From positions 51,911 to 115,910 of the forward strand of contig NZ_KB894430.1 of assembly GCF_000374445.1 (NCBI RefSeq): 64,000 nt of DNA, written 5' to 3'. Numbering within the stretch: position 1 is the first letter of the stretch; each line of letters begins with the position of its first letter. The DNA comes from Actinokineospora enzanensis DSM 44649. GTDB taxonomy: Bacteria; Actinomycetota; Actinomycetes; Mycobacteriales; Pseudonocardiaceae. The translations under genes and the position numbers were made by a program. The notes beneath the pieces were generated by a model, which made no database searches, had not been told where the DNA came from, and saw only the letters and a program-made list of their open reading frames with translations. Of the stretch, positions 43,899 to 51,868 are shown one piece after another.

Positions 43899-43927
43899 GG
43901 ATAATTCAGTATGATACTCAAGTATCC
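43899..43927. promoter_or_regulatory. AT-rich operator palindrome
   Basis: Half sites GGATAATTCAGTA and TACTCAAGTATCC (11 of 13 positions complementary) around TGA. Located 17 bp before the start codon of the 43881 gene. It stands out as AT-rich and is likely both promoter and operator. Confidence 0.6.
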
Positions 43928-44015
43928 TACCGGGATTGCGGCGACTTTGGGGCGGCTTCCGTCGCCCAGCGACTGGCTGTAGACTGCCAACACCCCATCT
44001 GACCAGCAGTTATAA

Positions 44016-44075
44016 CGCTCTAACAGCCGCTCTAACACCGGTTCTAACAGTGGTTCTAACAGCCGTTCTAACACC
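44016..44075. repeat. five 12-bp iterons, candidate centromere
   Basis: Five exact-period repeats: CGCTCTAACAGC, CGCTCTAACACC, GGTTCTAACAGT, GGTTCTAACAGC, CGTTCTAACACC. The core is TCTAACA every 12 bp, slightly more than one helical turn. They lie about 125 bp before the parA-like gene, as partition sites or autoregulatory operators of plasmid partition operons do. A TGACCAGC octamer is at 44000. Confidence 0.75.
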
Positions 44076-44198
44076 TCTCAGCCTTACGTGGCAGGGCGTC
44101 CATCTTCGGGGCGGTGTGGCGACGAAACAGGGGATCAGACCTGCGGTAACCTTCGCAGTCATCCAGCCAGGTCACGCCACGACGAAGAAGGATGCGAG

Positions 44199-45314
44199 AT
44201 GTCTGAGGCTTTGGATCTCGAACGAGCCCGACTGCTCGCCGAACTGCCACCCTCCGCATGGATGACACATGAGGTCGAGGACCCTGACAACGCTGTAGCG
44301 GTTCTCGCCAAGAAGGGCGGGACGAGCAAGACGAGTTTTGCCGCAGCGGCACTCGATGCTTGTGCACGGTTCGGCTTGAATGCGCTTGGGATTGACGTAG
44401 ACCCCCAGGGCAATCTTTCGATTGCGACTGACAGCGAGGTGCAGCTCGTCCCATCAGGAAAGAAGGCACTCGGCAACAAGGAGATCCTTCTTCCAGACCG
44501 GGACACCATCGTTGAGGTTCTCGAAGCCGATTCGGATGGAGTTGTTGATGAGGGCTTCCAGATGGTGCCGTGGGAGTACAACGCAGAAGCAGACTTCACG
44601 CGTGGTGGTCCGCTCATCAAGGGAAAACTTGGAAAGCTCGGTATCTTGCCAGCGCACGAAGCGCTAGAAGATATCGCGCGAAATTGGAAGCTAGGCGACC
44701 TCGAACGGTTGAACCGTTCACTAAACGCACCATCAGTGCCAGGTGGCCTCATCCCGCGCAGGCGGTGGGATCTCGTGATCATTGACCTTCTGCCCGGTGG
44801 TTCCGACATCGGACGAATGGGCTTGAAGGCTGCTCGGCGATGCCTGATCGTGACAAGAGCAGAACCTTTCGGCATGAACGCCATCTCAAAGACCGTCAAG
44901 TTCGCATGGGATGTCCGCGATAACTGGAATCATCCGAACCTCAACGTGGCCGGTCTCGTGCTCAGCGCCTACAAGCCACGGAACAAGATTGTGCAAACGC
45001 AGCTCAAAGATCTCCGGGTTGCACAAGAGGGCAATGTTCAGGAAGTACAGGTAGACCTCTGGAAGCCAAGGATTCCTGATCGAACAATCTTCCCGACCGC
45101 ACAGGACTACCGAGCACCGATCAGCGCCTTCCTTTCAGAGCGCGGCCAGCGCAAAGCTGCAACGGAGGTCTGTCAGGTTGCAGAGGCCATCGTCCTCAAG
45201 TTGCTGCATCAGATGGCTCACCCTGACGCCACGGAGCTTCAAGAGCGGTGGGAGCGAGCGTGGCCAGAAATCTCTCCTTGGGCCACGGGGGATCTGCCGG
45301 AGGTTGAACTCTGA
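44199..45314 (+). CDS. parA: ParA-like partition ATPase
   Basis: 371 aa. Walker A is KKGGTSKTS (38-46), with Ser in place of the usual Gly before the catalytic Lys. IDVDPQGN follows, typical of ParA. The Walker B region is [15 protein letters not shown]-terminal extension of about 100 residues lacks resemblance to standard ParA. Codon use and base composition are visibly less GC-rich than neighbours, suggesting separate origin. ATG follows AAGGA. The next gene starts inside its stop codon (TGATG), the usual parAB arrangement. Confidence 0.85.
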   Translation: MSEALDLERARLLAELPPSAWMTHEVEDPDNAVAVLAKKGGTSKTSFAAAALDACARFGLNALGIDVDPQGNLSIATDSEVQLVPSGKKALGNKEILLPDRDTIVEVLEADSDGVVDEGFQMVPWEYNAEADFTRGGPLIKGKLGKLGILPAHEALEDIARNWKLGDLERLNRSLNAPSVPGGLIPRRRWDLVIIDLLPGGSDIGRMGLKAARRCLIVTRAEPFGMNAISKTVKFAWDVRDNWNHPNLNVAGLVLSAYKPRNKIVQTQLKDLRVAQEGNVQEVQVDLWKPRIPDRTIFPTAQDYRAPISAFLSERGQRKAATEVCQVAEAIVLKLLHQMAHPDATELQERWERAWPEISPWATGDLPEVEL

Positions 45315-46105
45315 TGGCCTTGCAACGGAAGGGCGTTCTTCAGGGAACGTTCGGCGCTACCGCCGAAGTCGCCGAGCAGGAACAAAAGCCCGTCGAAGAA
45401 CCCAAGGCAGACGATCAGACCGTCACTCATTCTGAGCCGGAGCCGGAGCCGGAGCCGGAGCCCGAACCCGAACCTGAACCGGAGCCCGAACCTGAGCCCG
45501 AGCCCGAACCTGAGCCCGAGCCCGAGCCCGAACCTGAGCCTGAGCCCGAGCCCGAGCCCGAGCCCGAACCTGAGCCCGAGCCTGAGCCCGAGCCGGAAGC
45601 CGAGACTGACGATCAGGACAGCGATGACGTCGAGGCGACCGCCTATGAGTGGGCGCGAACTGCTGTCGAGGTGTCCTACAAACTGGCCCGCCGGCGACCA
45701 AAAGCATGGGGGCCCGTACCCGTACGACTGGCGAGCGACGCGAAGGAACGTCTGGAAGCACGTCGTGCGCGCGATCATGAGGCGCTCGGGGTCAACTTCG
45801 CCGAAACGCACTACGTCAACGCCGCACTCGAGAACATCCCGGACGGTCTCGACGACGCCATCCAGATGGTGGAGGACTACCTCGACACCCTGGGCTTGAA
45901 GGCTCCGACCAGCGTCGGCACCACCGGTCGGGTCTTGAAGACGACCGCGGCAAAGATGGAACGACTTTCGCGGGACATGCGAACGCACGCGGGCTACGGC
46001 AAGGTCGGTGCACTTCAGACGGCTGCAGTTCACCGTCTGCTCGATGCGCTGGATCGCCTCGATGAAGGCGCTATTGACCTGGACAAACTGCAGTCCAAGG
46101 TTTGA
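45314..46105 (+). CDS. partition partner protein with a (Glu-Pro)27 linker
   Basis: 263 aa. The first 40 residues are acidic. Residues 41-94 are 27 consecutive Glu-Pro dipeptides, encoded by a GARCCN hexamer repeat (45434-45595). Residues 95-263 are a helical domain with [20 protein letters not shown] and basic stretches, possibly DNA binding. An extended EP rod would hold the domain away from the N-terminus as a spacer. Its position behind parA suggests a ParB-type centromere-binding function. The repeat tract is likely to vary in length between strains. Confidence 0.7.
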   Translation: MALQRKGVLQGTFGATAEVAEQEQKPVEEPKADDQTVTHSEPEPEPEPEPEPEPEPEPEPEPEPEPEPEPEPEPEPEPEPEPEPEPEPEPEPEPEAETDDQDSDDVEATAYEWARTAVEVSYKLARRRPKAWGPVPVRLASDAKERLEARRARDHEALGVNFAETHYVNAALENIPDGLDDAIQMVEDYLDTLGLKAPTSVGTTGRVLKTTAAKMERLSRDMRTHAGYGKVGALQTAAVHRLLDALDRLDEGAIDLDKLQSKV

Positions 46106-46176
46106 AAACCCCGGCCCCACGACGCCGTTCTTCAGGTATCGCGTACCGGGTTGAAGCTACATATTTGCTGGTCACC

Positions 46177-46215
46177 GGGGCCGGGACTGCGCCGAGAGCG
46201 CATCGTCCCGGCCCC
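46177..46215. terminator. strong bidirectional hairpin
   Basis: GGGGCCGGGAC (46177-46187) pairs with GTCCCGGCCCC (46205-46215), and inside TGCGC pairs with GCGCA around CGAGA. It sits between the convergent partition and isochorismatase genes, so it probably terminates both. Confidence 0.7.
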
Positions 46216-46269
46216 AGACTGCGTAACCCGTTGCCTCCGAGGGTGAAGCCACCGCGAAGTGCGCAAGGG

Positions 46270-46836
46270 TCATGCTGTGGCGGGGAGTTCGAGTTTGGCG
46301 ACGTCGTCCAGGGTGATCATCTGTCGGCGGCCGATAGCACGCCTGATGCACAGCAGGCCGGCGTCGTGGGCGTCGACATCCCTCTTGGAGTGGCTGGCGC
46401 AGGCGTCCGTGATGACCAGGGGGCGGAGTCCGCGCTCGAAGGCACTGACGGCCGTGGCGAACACGCAGCTCTCCGTGGCGATGCCGCAGATCAGCAGGTT
46501 CTGCCATCCGCGCTGGTCAATGAGTGCGACGCCCTCGTCAGTGAACAGGCTGTAGGTGGTCTTATCGAGCACTTCGCCGCGGCCGGTGTAGGGCAGGAGT
46601 TCGTCGACGATCTCGATCTCCCGGCCGCCATCCTCGCGGCGCATGTCCTTCCAGCCGATCAGCTTCTCGTACGGACTGTCCACGTAGTTGAGGTAGCGGG
46701 TGAACAGGACGTCGCCGCCTTCGCCCTGCCAACGTTCGACCAGGTCGACGATGCGAGGAACGACATGGCGCGAGGGTTCCTTGACGAATCCGTGCTGCAC
46801 GTCCACGACGACCAGCACTGTCCGGTCAAGATCCAT
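46270..46836 (-). CDS. isochorismatase-family cysteine hydrolase
   Basis: 188 aa. Catalytic triad visible: Asp in LVVVDVQHGF, Lys in VLDKTTYSLF, and Cys in GIATESCVFATAVSAFERG. The family hydrolyses isochorismate, nicotinamide, N-carbamoyl compounds and others; the substrate cannot be told. Its ATG lies two bases after the stop of the XRE regulator gene, so they form an operon. Confidence 0.88.
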   Translation of the reverse strand: MDLDRTVLVVVDVQHGFVKEPSRHVVPRIVDLVERWQGEGGDVLFTRYLNYVDSPYEKLIGWKDMRREDGGREIEIVDELLPYTGRGEVLDKTTYSLFTDEGVALIDQRGWQNLLICGIATESCVFATAVSAFERGLRPLVITDACASHSKRDVDAHDAGLLCIRRAIGRRQMITLDDVAKLELPATA

Positions 46837-46838
46837 CT

Positions 46839-48005
46839 CTACCGCCCTACGAGTCTGAGTTCGCGCAGGATCTCCTGCGCCTGCTTGAGCTGTTCGGTCA
46901 GCCTGCTGGTGTCCAGGATGGCATCCTTCATCATCCGCAACTGGCCACTTTCGCGTGGTTGCGCGCCGGTCAGTGCGGTTCGGCAGCGAAGCAGGAACTT
47001 CGAGTCGTACTCATCCGGGATACCGGGAACCTCTCCTAGCTCGAACTGCTTGGCGATCATGTCGGTGTAGCACCAGAGGGCCTGGACCAGGGTCTCGAAG
47101 GACACCAGCTCCGGCTGCGTGATCGCGCGGGTCTGCGAGACCGGCAGGTAGGACACGCCGGCCCAGCTCGCGAAGCCGACGGAGACGCCATCGATGCCGA
47201 AGTCGGTGATGCCGGGGTTGGCGTAGCCGTCCCGGAGCCGGACGAGCTCGGTGAACTCGGCCTTGCGGAGCAACTCCTCGTCGGGGATCTCCTTGTCGCG
47301 CTCGAGGAGCACGTTGGGCACGCAGATCAGCCGGAGAGCAGTCGTCAGTTCGGTGCCTGACCAGCAGGTATCGGTGACCCAGAAGGCGGAGAGGACGTAC
47401 TCCGGGGTGCCGTCGAGGCTCGGCCAGCGGCTGGCGAGCAGGTCGGTGACGGCGCGCTGCGCGGCCGGGTAGCTCTTGCGGCGCCACAGCGCGAGTTCGG
47501 AGATGCTGGCGAACTGCAGCTCCTCGACGACGTGGAAGACCGCGACGCCGAAGTCGAAGACGGTGAGCGTGCAGGTTCCGTCGGGGTACGGGAGCGTCGC
47601 GACGCTGGTGTGCAGCCATTCGCAGGTCGAGGTGCTGAAGGCGGGGTCGGCCGCGAGATGGGTCGCGGCGTCGGCTCCGAGGAAGATCGGGATGAACTTG
47701 TGGCTGACGACAGTGAGGCCGTCGGTCGCGGCTCCGTTGCTGGTCACCTCGCCGAAGAGCTCGTTCGCCGACTTGCCCAGGGCTGCGCAGAACACCGGCA
47801 GGTAGAACTCCGCGCTCGGCCGCCGGGTCCGCCCGGTCTCGCAGCGGTGGATGGCCTTCTCGATGTAGTCGATCTCCGGGATGCCCTGCAGGCGGAGGCG
47901 GAGGGCTTCGTCCCGCATCCGCCGCGCGAGCTGGCGCTGGGTCATCTTCAGGGCTTCGCGGGCGTTGACGAGCGCGGTGTTGGGCTGCCGCTCGGGGGTT
48001 GTCAT
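46839..48005 (-). CDS. XRE-type regulator with large C-terminal domain
   Basis: 388 aa. Residues 12-70 contain a helix-turn-helix (LKMTQRQLARRM, then DYIEKAIHRCETGRTRRPS). The remaining 300 residues form an unrecognised domain with Trp and Tyr clusters, followed by a final helix. It reads away from the 298-bp region before the transfer cluster, placing it as probable repressor of both its own operon and the plus-strand cluster. Confidence 0.8.
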   Translation of the reverse strand: MTTPERQPNTALVNAREALKMTQRQLARRMRDEALRLRLQGIPEIDYIEKAIHRCETGRTRRPSAEFYLPVFCAALGKSANELFGEVTSNGAATDGLTVVSHKFIPIFLGADAATHLAADPAFSTSTCEWLHTSVATLPYPDGTCTLTVFDFGVAVFHVVEELQFASISELALWRRKSYPAAQRAVTDLLASRWPSLDGTPEYVLSAFWVTDTCWSGTELTTALRLICVPNVLLERDKEIPDEELLRKAEFTELVRLRDGYANPGITDFGIDGVSVGFASWAGVSYLPVSQTRAITQPELVSFETLVQALWCYTDMIAKQFELGEVPGIPDEYDSKFLLRCRTALTGAQPRESGQLRMMKDAILDTSRLTEQLKQAQEILRELRLVGR

Positions 48006-48303
48006 GGCCGACGACCTGCCTCTCCGCTCGCTCCCGCACCGTGACCAGCGGATTTCAGGGCCGGTGTCCAGGATTTGTCACATTTCTGACTACTGGCCAG
48101 TTCACCACAGATGTGGATCGCCCACAAGGGCTATTGCTTAAATTTAAGGAGCCTTGTAACCCACGCGCGTGGGGGGCGATGGGGGGCAGTTGGGGGTAAC
48201 AACGCCGCTGGTCACTGGCCATGATCGTGATCAAGGGGTGCTGACGGAGTGACGTTCCGCCAGCACCCCGGACACCGACACTGACCACTGGAAGGACCAG
48301 ACG
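48006..48303. promoter_or_regulatory. divergent control region of the transfer cluster
   Basis: Contains an AT-rich palindrome CTTAAATTTAAG (48137-48148), a 14-bp palindrome CCCACGCGCGTGGG (48160-48173), a G-rich element CGATGGGGGGCAGTTGGGGG (48177-48196) with an inverted relative near 57204-57225, TGACCAGC at 48042 and its complement at 48207, and a GGGGTGCTG/CAGCACCCC hairpin (48235-48269). No gene. It likely carries promoters in both directions and several operators. Confidence 0.6.
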
Positions 48304-48819
48304 GTGACCGATACCAGCGTAGTCGGCACGGAGCCGGCGCCACCGGCTCACGCCAACTTGATCGACCCTCCTGACCAGCAGTTTCAGACAGCCGCACGGC
48401 CGCCGATCTCCTCGCTCTACCCGGCCGACGACTTCCTTCCCGCCACGGTGATCGCGACCAGCCCGAGCGGCACTCCCTACCTCGTGCCGGTGGTGTGCGA
48501 GCGGGTAGCCGGGATGGCGATCTACCCGGAGCCGCACCTGGAGCAGCCCGCCGGCGCAACCACGCCCACGTCGGTGCGCTTCGAGCTCGAAGGCTTCTGG
48601 AGGTTGCAGCACGTGGAGACCGGCACCGAGCTGCCGGTGCGGATGTTCGACCACACCGCGGCTCGCGACGCGGCGAAGAGGCTGGCCGCCGACGAGCAGC
48701 ACGGCCACGTTCATGTCCGGTGCGCGCACGACCTCCGGCGCTGGACCGCCGATCTGTGCTCCGTGACCAGCCAGGACGTCGAGTCGACGTCGATCACTCC
48801 GGCCGGGAGGTTCGCATGA
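48304..48819 (+). CDS. hypothetical protein, first gene of the transfer cluster
   Basis: 171 aa from a GTG after GGAAGG. Mostly beta and loop with a Pro-rich N-terminus; no membrane segment. Its stop overlaps the next ATG (ATGA). Small cytosolic proteins often head actinobacterial plasmid spread operons, but no family is evident. Confidence 0.6.
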   Translation: MTDTSVVGTEPAPPAHANLIDPPDQQFQTAARPPISSLYPADDFLPATVIATSPSGTPYLVPVVCERVAGMAIYPEPHLEQPAGATTPTSVRFELEGFWRLQHVETGTELPVRMFDHTAARDAAKRLAADEQHGHVHVRCAHDLRRWTADLCSVTSQDVESTSITPAGRFA

Positions 48820-49910
48820 CCATCACCGCCGAGCGGAACGGCCACGCGGTCGGCACTGGTTCTCTGCCGACGGCGCGGGTCGACGACGACCTCACGCCCA
48901 TGTCGACCAGCGGCAACGAAGTCCCGGACGACATCCGGGGTCTGCTTCGCGAGCGCGACGCCGAGGTGATGCGGGACGAGATTCTCCGCGACCCGATCTG
49001 GGTGCAGAAGCTCGACCCGGACGAACTCGACGACGAGCACGACGTCAACAAGCAGATCCGCGCTGCTCAGCGCGAGTCCCGGCTGAAGCTCGGCCTGGAG
49101 AAGGTGGCGGCGCAGGAGGAACTGGCTCGTACGGCCCAGCAGTCTGAGCTGCAGATCAACGCGGCGAACGCCAAGCTGGACAAGCTCGACGCCGACGAGA
49201 AGGTGTGGGCGCGGCGGGCACTGCGGAAGCGTCGTCAGCTCACCGACCCCGATGCCAAGCTCGCCGCGGCTCTGCTGCGCTACCGCGCGGTGAGCATCGC
49301 GCTCGCCGTGATGACGGTCGGTGGGATCTCGTGGACGTCCTACGGCGTCGCGCACGCCCTGGCGGCCCTGGCGGGCGAGGCGACCCCGAGCCCAATCCTG
49401 TACGTGGTCGAGCCCCTGTTCTCGCTTCCGCTGCTGGTCATCGTGTTCATGCAGATCACGGCGGCCGAGCACGAGCGGCTGCGGAAGCTGCGGCGCTGGC
49501 CGATCATCGGCACCGAGATCCTGCTGCTGACGGCCACGCTCGCGATCAACGTGACGCCGGTGCTCACCGCGGACACATTCTCGGTCGAGATGTTCCTGAC
49601 GCGGTTCGCGCCCCCGATGTTGATCGTGATCTCGGTCAGCCTGCAGTGGGTTGCCTCCGACCTGTTCGGCGAGATCCTGCGCGACGCCCAGGTAGAGGTC
49701 GCCGACATGCGGCTCTCCGAGGACGCCACGCGCTCGGCGAACCTCGCCCTGGACGTCCTCGACGCGATGGCTGCGGGCCGCTTGAAGCCAAAGGACGGCG
49801 ACAAGCTGCCGTCGATCACGCAGATCCACCTCTACTTCAACGTCGGCAAGAAGATCGCTCAGGGCACGCACGACTACCTGAGTCGCGTCGGCCGTCACCT
49901 GCGCATCTGA
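48816..49910 (+). CDS. membrane protein, SpdB-like transfer protein
   Basis: 364 aa. N-terminal 150 residues are charged with a coiled-coil tendency (about 75-130). Four hydrophobic helices follow (about residues 155-175, 190-212, 228-248 and 262-282), then a soluble tail. This layout and position upstream of the FtsK/TraB-type gene fit the spread (Spd) membrane proteins of conjugative actinobacterial plasmids. Similarity is by architecture only. Confidence 0.6.
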   Translation: MTITAERNGHAVGTGSLPTARVDDDLTPMSTSGNEVPDDIRGLLRERDAEVMRDEILRDPIWVQKLDPDELDDEHDVNKQIRAAQRESRLKLGLEKVAAQEELARTAQQSELQINAANAKLDKLDADEKVWARRALRKRRQLTDPDAKLAAALLRYRAVSIALAVMTVGGISWTSYGVAHALAALAGEATPSPILYVVEPLFSLPLLVIVFMQITAAEHERLRKLRRWPIIGTEILLLTATLAINVTPVLTADTFSVEMFLTRFAPPMLIVISVSLQWVASDLFGEILRDAQVEVADMRLSEDATRSANLALDVLDAMAAGRLKPKDGDKLPSITQIHLYFNVGKKIAQGTHDYLSRVGRHLRI

Positions 49911-49995
49911 GTGCGGGTCGCAGCGACAGCGGACCGATCAAGAACCCCGAAGACGCCCGTGACCAGCAGGTTTACAGGCAGACAAGGAGAAGATC

Positions 49996-50370
49996 ATGGC
50001 GATACCTGAGACCTCGTCCGAGGCGTCCGCCTTCTTCATGAGCCTGGCCGTGCAGCACGCCAAGCTCATGGCCGGCTGGGAGCAGCTGCAGCCGAAGACG
50101 ATCGCGGGCACGGACGGGGAGCCCACCACTCCGTTCGATGAGGAGACCGCGAAGCGCCTCAAGGACGCGGGAGAGGAGTGGCTCGCCGCGCTGTACCTGC
50201 TGCACGGCGGCTACAACACCGCGTCGTTCGGCGAGCAGAACGCGCTGCGCGAGGCACGGGCGAACGGCCAGTCGTACCAGCAGCTCCCTCAGCCCGCTCC
50301 GGGGCAGGCGAGGCCTGTTGCCCCCTACGCCAATGGCCAGCAGCAGCGAGTCCCTGAACACGCCTGGTGA
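49996..50370 (+). CDS. hypothetical transfer-cluster protein
   Basis: 124 aa. ATG after AAGGAGAAG. The first 75 residues are helical, followed by a Gln/Pro-rich low-complexity tail. TGACCAGC lies at 49960 in the gap before it. Unknown role. Confidence 0.6.
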   Translation: MAIPETSSEASAFFMSLAVQHAKLMAGWEQLQPKTIAGTDGEPTTPFDEETAKRLKDAGEEWLAALYLLHGGYNTASFGEQNALREARANGQSYQQLPQPAPGQARPVAPYANGQQQRVPEHAW

Positions 50371-50427
50371 CCGCCCCCAAGGGGCCCTGACAAGCACGAA
50401 CACAAGTACGGGAGGAAGGAGGTAGCC

Positions 50428-51792
50428 GTGACCGCTGTCGATGAGAGGCCGATGGTGATCGACGTGCCGGTGGTGGAGTCCACTCCGGTCGCGGTTGAGC
50501 CGGTGGCGTCGAGGGCGTCGTGGCTGACCGCGAGCGGCGCGACGTCCACGACGCTCACCACCGCGCAAATGCTGGGTGGGACGGCCGCGACGGTGACGGC
50601 TGGGGCCGTCGGTGCGGGGCTCGTGCTGACTGCGGCTGCCGTGCGGAAGTTCGCGCCGGGGTTCTCCGAGCGGGTGGGTCTCCGGACGCCGGACCGAAGC
50701 CGGGCCCACAAGATCACCAGCGCTGGTCGGAGCGGCAAGGGCCTGCTTGGTGGTCGACGTGGCAGCGGCGGAGGTTCCGGCCGCCGGGCTGGCGGCCGTG
50801 GCGGCCTCTTGGGTGCAGCTCGCAAAGTCGCCGGACGCAACCGGTCGGGAGCTGGCAGCCGGTCTGGTCAGGGCCGTGGCCGCAACGGTGTCGTAGCGGG
50901 ACGTCGGCGCAACGCCGCTGGTCAGGGTGCGGGCCGTGGAACCGGTCGCAAGAACGCCAGCACGGCGGCGGGTGGCCGCAAGGGCGGCCGTGGGCTGCTC
51001 GACCGGATGCTCGGCCGCGGCAAGGGGACTGGCTCCGGTGCTAAGGGTTCGGGAACCGGCAAGGGCCGCAGCGGTCGGGGCACCGGCGGCAAGGGTTCTG
51101 GACGCAAAGGCTCCGGCGGTAGCGGGTCGCCGGGTGGCAAGAAGGGCGGCAGCGGCAAGGGGAAAGGCGACCCGAAAGGCAAGGGAGGCAAGGGAAACAA
51201 CGGGTCGAAGAACGGCAGCAAGACGAAGAACGGCCTGCTGGACTGGGCGAAGGCAAAGCTCGACGACGACGCCACCGGGCGGGAAGCAGCTCGTCGGGCA
51301 TTGGCGGAGGCCGAGACCTCTCGCCGGCGTGCCGGGATCCTCCGTCGTCAGGAAGTCGATGGCGACTCGGTTCCCAACGCTCCAGAACCAGCTCCGACCA
51401 GCACAAACACAGGTAAACGCACTCACTACGGGAGTTCAACGATGCCGAACCCATTTGATCAGCACAACGAGGCGATGGTTGCCGTGGGCAACGGTCTTGA
51501 GGTGAAGAACGCGATGGCCGTCAAGGACTGGGTCACGCACGCGCCGGACGCCGCTCTCGCGCAGGCAGGTGTGTGGGACAAGCACATCGACGAGATCGAC
51601 GCGAACGTGGCGACGGCGCCCGAGTTCGTCGACGCGATGCGGACCTACACGGCCACGTTGAAGGCGCAGCAGACGCAGGTCCAGGAGGCCGCCGGTGTGT
51701 TCACCCGCAGGCACGCCGAGCAGCTCGCCGACATCGAGGAGAACAACCCGCGCAAGAAGGCGTGGGATATCTCGGCCAACCAGCCTGCCTGA
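50428..51792 (+). CDS. basic Gly/Lys/Arg-rich protein fused to a helical domain
   Basis: 454 aa from a GTG after GGAGGAAGGAGG. Residues 40-70 include one hydrophobic helix. About residues 85-270 are extremely rich in Gly, Arg, Lys and Ser and probably disordered and DNA binding. The last 117 residues are an ordinary helical domain that could start independently: an ATG at 51442 has GGGAG seven bases upstream, and the sequence before it (ACAAACACAGG, CTACGGGAG) resembles the leader of this gene. So one long and one short product are possible. Likely a spread or nucleoid-type protein. Confidence 0.6.
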   Translation: MTAVDERPMVIDVPVVESTPVAVEPVASRASWLTASGATSTTLTTAQMLGGTAATVTAGAVGAGLVLTAAAVRKFAPGFSERVGLRTPDRSRAHKITSAGRSGKGLLGGRRGSGGGSGRRAGGRGGLLGAARKVAGRNRSGAGSRSGQGRGRNGVVAGRRRNAAGQGAGRGTGRKNASTAAGGRKGGRGLLDRMLGRGKGTGSGAKGSGTGKGRSGRGTGGKGSGRKGSGGSGSPGGKKGGSGKGKGDPKGKGGKGNNGSKNGSKTKNGLLDWAKAKLDDDATGREAARRALAEAETSRRRAGILRRQEVDGDSVPNAPEPAPTSTNTGKRTHYGSSTMPNPFDQHNEAMVAVGNGLEVKNAMAVKDWVTHAPDAALAQAGVWDKHIDEIDANVATAPEFVDAMRTYTATLKAQQTQVQEAAGVFTRRHAEQLADIEENNPRKKAWDISANQPA

Positions 51793-51798
51793 TTTCCG

Positions 51799-51838
51799 GA
51801 GGGCCTGAACTCGCTCTGACCAGCGAGTTCAGGCCCTC
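51799..51838. terminator. 17-bp perfect stem-loop before traB
   Basis: GAGGGCCTGAACTCGCT (51799-51815) and its exact complement (51822-51838) flank a six-base loop CTGACC. It lies between the preceding gene and the translocase gene (start 51869). It may terminate or attenuate transcription; there is no T-run. A TGACCAGC spans the loop. Confidence 0.65.
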
Positions 51839-51868
51839 TCCCCCTACTTTGGAAGGAGCACATCGACG

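Noticed and set aside
45434..45595. The hexamer tract as a CRISPR-like or iteron array
   Set aside because: It is in frame, encodes only Glu-Pro and has no spacers, so it is a coding repeat.
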